Source of the DNA: Semisulcospira habei | Lineage: Eukaryota > Mollusca > Gastropoda > Semisulcospiridae | Assembly (NCBI GenBank): GCA_036245525.1 | Contig: BTPG01000004.1 | Location: 156,214,046 to 156,278,045, forward strand | DNA length: 64,000 nucleotides | Direction: 5' to 3' | In this document: positions 59,952 to 64,000 of the stretch, in pieces | Numbering within the stretch: the stretch's first letter is position 1 | Layout: every line of letters starts with the position of its first letter | Program-made: the position numbers and the translations under genes | Notes under the pieces: generated by a model | Database searches by the model: none | The model's input: the letters and a program-made list of their open reading frames with translations, nothing else | What the model was told of the DNA's origin: nothing

Positions 59952-62900
59952 TCACATACGGTACTGCTCTTTGTATGCAGTGTGCCTTGCTGTGACATCC
60001 TGCATGCTGTCCAGGGCGACGCTTCTCCCTGACGAAGATGCAGGAGAAACAGTAAGGTTACCCGCAACCACAAAATTTCTGTGGACCAGACACTTGTCTG
60101 GACGAGTGGGCCAATGAAATACATTTTTCTTTATGGCCAGTCGCTCCAAAAAGTTCACTCGTCCCTCCATCGGAGAAATTATTTTCTCAACCTCTCCGAT
60201 GAAGAACTCCTCTTCCAAATCATAGTGAACTGCTATGATTTCTCCAAGGCGAGTGAACTCAAAGGGCTCAAGCACCACTGCTCCCTGATAAAGAGATTCC
60301 TCATCATGATGTTCCTCATCACTGGGTCCATCATCATCATGAGATTCCTCCTGATCAGCTTCATCACTGGAATCGGGTGTAGAGGACAATCTGCTGCGTT
60401 TCCTGCTTGGGGCAGCAGGAACAGTGACAGCAGCTGGATCAGCACCCAAGAACACCTTGAGGTTGCGGATCAGCTCTGGCAACCGCCCTGTCACACGGAG
60501 CAGAGGGGACTCCACAAGAAGGACCAGTTTGTGATAACTCAGCTCTGCTTTAACAGCCAGCAAACGATCTTTGGCCAAAGGATACCGTTCTAACATCATA
60601 TCCAAATCTTCTGGCAGCAGGCAAGGTCCTTTGTGATATCGGAGACGTGTCATCACCTGTCAATACACGAAATCAATAGATCACATCATAAATTGTGTTT
60701 ATCTGTTTAAAGTTTAACAGAATGAAATAACAATTAACAAGTAACATTACAAAACTGTTTTTCTCACAAAAGACCTGAGGCCCTTTGGCTACATGTGATT
60801 TTGCTAGCAAAGGGATAAACCTACACAGTACAGAAGAAAATTACCTCCCCAAAAGACTAACTAAGCAAAAAGAGTTTATCACCTGCTCTATCTTGTTTCT
60901 CCTTCTGGCAACAGTCTGGAGCTTCTTTTGATGGTTCTCTTCAAGGGTGATTTGCCTTCGTGCCACAGCATCCTGAAACAAGATCATATACAAATTACAA
61001 TTGAACATAAGGGTGCCTTCAGCATCAGTATGCCGAAACTGATACTAGAGTGTTTTGCCAGAATGCTTCATCTTTTTTCCCCCTTTCTTTTTTACACTAG
61101 CTGGTGCTGAAGGCTGAAATGCACATTAAATTTACCACTGTACAGCCATATTTAAAGTAACCCTGAAGATGGCTTTAACATTTTAGAACGAAATACCTTT
61201 TCTTCCATCACATGCTTGCGCCGCAGCCCAGGAGCTTTTTTTGCAGAAAGGTCCAACAACCTTTTTTGTTCACTGGGGTCCTTCAGGTCCAGCCAGGCAG
61301 AGATGGAGCGCTTAAGCATGTGAACAGTCGAGTGGTGATGGAGAGAAGCATGTCTGAAACAAACCAAAAATGTAGTTTTTCTTACTAAAACTTAAAACAT
61401 TTGCTTTAAAGAACATTGTCTTCCAAACCTGCACACAATATTATTCATTTATCAAATTCATTTACGTAAATCATAATATCTGTCAGAATACTAACCTGCG
61501 CTTGAATAGGCTGAAGTCAAGGTCACCAAATGCCTTCTCTCCTATCAAATTCGTCAGCCTGGCATACCTCATCTTCTCCCACATTTGCTGATCCTGGACA
61601 TCGCAGTACTTCCCACCTTCCAGGAAATCTGCCATCTGTCGCCTGGTCACCTCAATGAGGCCCTGGCAGATTCCTTTCAAAAGGACCTCCACTTTTCCCT
61701 GTCTCTCTTGTGCAATGCTCAACAGCGATTCAAACACATCCGGGTGTGGCATGAAGTGATCAGGAGGGAACAGGGGCTCAAACTGATGATTGAAGGCATC
61801 TGCAGGATCAGCTGTCCACCTCTGAAACAGTACCATCATGCACTGGACATACCTGTAGAAGTCCAGGTAATGAAGGTCCTTGGCAAGAAGTTGCCAGTAT
61901 GGACCAGTCACCCTGTAATACAGTATGCCCAGCGCAACAAGATGGCAGTCGATAACGTCACATTTGCTGTCTGCCAGCACACTCTCAAGCTTTTTGTTCC
62001 GCTTGAACAGGTACAGATCAAGACATGTGGTGATTTCGGCCCGATGATAATGCAGGGCAGCCGCAGCCTCAAAAAGGTTATTGAACCTGTAGAACAAAGA
62101 TAAAATGTTTTTAGCTTACTCTTCGCAAAGTATTAAAAAAGCGGCAGTGTTGTATGACATGACTGAGAATTATCACCGCAAACAAAACTGACACCAGCAG
62201 ACATTAGGCCAAAGTCTTTCTCTACCAAACTGAGGACAATTTCAACTTGCCTGTTACTTCGATAACTGGTGATCAAAGACTTGTGTCCAATCATGACGCA
62301 GTAGCCCTCCCACGAGTCCCTGCACCCATTTTTGTCATCACCTCTTGGTCCAAGGCAGTCGCAGGCTGTCCTGATGTACCTGCAATGGGAATCAGAATCC
62401 GTTAGTTTCAATAGTTTCACACGGTTTAATCTATTTCTGACATACCAACCACTCACTTTCCACTTTCAATATTTTTAGTGAATGAAAGACAACTTGACAC
62501 AGACCATTAATAGTTACTGCAAATGCAATGAAACCTCTGTTTACTAGATGCTATGACATTATAAGTGATGTGGCCTTGTCTTTTGTAATGTATGGTGTTT
62601 TATTTAAAGTTAATTATTACCTTGCTGCTGAACTTTCTTTGCAGTCACGGAAGTTTCGGAATGCAGGTAGCCGGTCACGCCCAAGTTTTTCTCCATTGGC
62701 TTTCTCAGCAGCTGACAATGCTTTCTCGCATTCAGCGCTCATCCCCAGAAGGAAATGAGCATTGCAATGGAGAAAAGCCAAGCGTGGACTCCTGCTGGAG
62801 CATTTCTCGTACTTCTGCATCAAACTGCCGTACAAACGATTTCATCACACTTGCTCTGTCCGTCATCATACAGGAAAGGCGAGAAAGCATCTGAACAAAG

Positions 62901-63982
62901 TTAATATGAGCTTCACTTTCGTCAAACACCTCTGTGAGCTCCTGCACCATGCTAAATGTTAAATCAACAAGGGTGTTTGTGTTCTCAGCGCTGACGGCAG
63001 AAAAGCCAGATGTTAGCACTTCACCATCAATGTTAAGCTGCTGCCCAACATATTTTTGTCCTCCCCGTGAAGTCCCATCTGTGTGGATGTCAAAACTATC
63101 ACACTCAAGCACAGATTCTGCCACGTGCATTACTGACAGCACTTGGGCCCTGTCAGCAAATCTGAGAGGTGACCTCGTTGAAGGCAAGTCGCCGTCTGGA
63201 ACTGTGGCCAAAAACATGTGCTTTGCCACAGTTTGGATAACAAAGCCACACTGATGAGGAGGGATCTCAGCTTCTCCAATGAGCTTCATGACGCATTTAA
63301 TGGCATCCTGTGTAAAAAACCCACGTTCATCTTTCAAACGCAGAAGATTCAATTCTCTTGCCTCCTCCAGGTAATCAAGGCGCAACCTCATCTCCCTGAT
63401 CTCATTCTCAAGCTCACGTTTTGCCCTGATCAGTTCCTTCTCTTCAGCTTTGATCTTCTTAAGTTTTTTCAATGTACTGTCTTTCTTGTTTCTCATCGTT
63501 TTCTTTCCTTCAGTGTCTTTCTGGTGTAGGAGATGAAGTCGGGCATTGGCAAACTTTAATGACAAGTTGGCAGCTTCAAGCCTCTTGTTCCGCCGATGGA
63601 TGTTGCCCCTGCGGAGCGACTGGAGTTCTTTCTGTTTGATCTTCAGCTCTTCCTTCTCTCTATCCAGGGCTTCCTGCAGTTGCAGTCTTGCAACTGTTTC
63701 TTTCTCCATTTGCCGCCTCAGCTCTTCATTGTATGCCCGGCTGTTCCTCAGTTCTTTGCTTGTGTCTGTGAACACAGACAAAGCGGTCTTCAGAGTTTCC
63801 TTTTCTGCTGTGGCATCCTCCAACTGTCGTCGAACAGCAGCCATCTGTGACATCAAGGCTCCAATTTTCTGGTGTGCATGTTCTGAGGGGGAAAAGTTCT
63901 CACCGCTTGACAGTGGTGGCTGTGCTGTGGCTGTTGATGTGCATCCTCCAAACAAGCCTGGAGCAACAAAAGGGGCATTCAT
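59952..63982 (-). CDS. Unrecognised six-exon gene: coiled coil plus transposase-like core
   Basis: Exons in order: 63,982-62,621, 62,379-62,251, 62,086-61,496, 61,353-61,197, 60,972-60,883, 60,656-59,952; about 1,010 codons. All junctions keep phase. Introns are 142-241 bp and GT-AG, except the one after 62,251, which starts GC (aacag|gcaagt). A long Glu/Lys/Arg coiled coil (about residues 30-215) precedes a conserved region with IHTDGTSRGGQKYVGQQL, a helix (NTLVDLTFSMVQELTEV), LSCMMTDRASVMKSF and, across a frameshift near 62,785, LHCNAHFLLG. The two Asp-bearing motifs and the C-x-x-H-like motif suggest an RNase H/DDE transposase fold; this is inference. The last exon has an acidic Asp/Glu/His-rich stretch. 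The true start may lie upstream, because the frame stays open to the window edge. Confidence 0.72.
62251..62379 (-). CDS. Exon 2 of the unrecognised gene, with GC donor
   Basis: 129 nt, acceptor cattgcag before 62,379. Encodes RTACDCLGPRGDDKNGCRDS followed by WEGYCVMIGHKSLI. The donor aacag|gcaagt is the consensus form of a GC-AG splice site. Using it joins exon 3 (FNNLFEAAAALHY) in frame, and no GT alternative nearby does so. Confidence 0.75.
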
Positions 63983-64000
63983 GAAAGACTGAAGGACATA

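Noticed and set aside
1..64000. CRISPR arrays, bacterial operons, rRNA genes.
   Set aside because: No regularly spaced identical repeats, no prokaryotic gene layout, and no rRNA-like sequence seen. Spliced exons and LINEs show eukaryotic nuclear DNA.

Overview
This is a repeat-dominated stretch of animal nuclear DNA with no prokaryotic gene organisation. The mix of RTE-, Rex1-, L2-, Tx1- and I/Nimb-like LINEs, DIRS-type tyrosine-recombinase retrotransposons and a Ty3-like LTR element suggests a marine invertebrate, probably a mollusc. That placement is inference from family memory; no search was run.

Host gene. Five short minus-strand exons (53,457-53,529; 52,252-52,346; 49,696-49,775; 48,635-48,717; 20,101-20,246) join in phase with GT-AG introns. 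They encode the N-terminal part of anaphase-promoting complex subunit 1 (ANAPC1/APC1). The intron between the last two is about 28.4 kb and consists almost wholly of nested transposons. Upstream exons were not found and probably lie beyond 64,000.

Layout. 1-13.4 kb: a LINE with RNase H (copy A1) next to a decayed DIRS element (D1). D1 is split by an RTE LINE (5,873-7,774) and by a structurally complete DIRS element, D2 (8,251-12,793). 13.3-14.9 kb: GC-rich tandem repeats split by a solo LTR. 15.1-18.7 kb: a Ty3-like LTR element with gag and protease but no further pol. 18.7-19.4 kb: a DIRS terminal fragment. 20.1-48.6 kb: the giant ANAPC1 intron, holding a Tx1-like LINE (about 20.44-39.5 kb). 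Inside that LINE sit LINE copy A2 (20,746-29,900, itself hit by an L2-like LINE with a long open frame and a 383-bp SINE-like repeat), a Rex1-like LINE, a second 383-bp repeat, a MITE and a deleted DIRS element D3. Next come a second Rex1-like LINE carrying a twin-primed RTE (39,886-43,442) and a third RTE (44,106-47,370). 48.3-53.5 kb: ANAPC1 exons among two families of near-perfect hairpin repeats, a 55-bp LINE-tail insertion and a pogo-like DNA transposon. 53.6-59.3 kb: DIRS element D5 with an RTE fragment, a tRNA-derived SINE and a GC-rich minisatellite. 59.95-64 kb: an unrecognised six-exon minus-strand gene with a coiled coil and a possibly RNase H-fold, transposase-like domain. It carries one GC-AG intron and one frameshift.

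Many insertions are bounded by target-site duplications readable directly, and several empty sites can be checked against second copies in the window, so the relative order of events is unusually clear.
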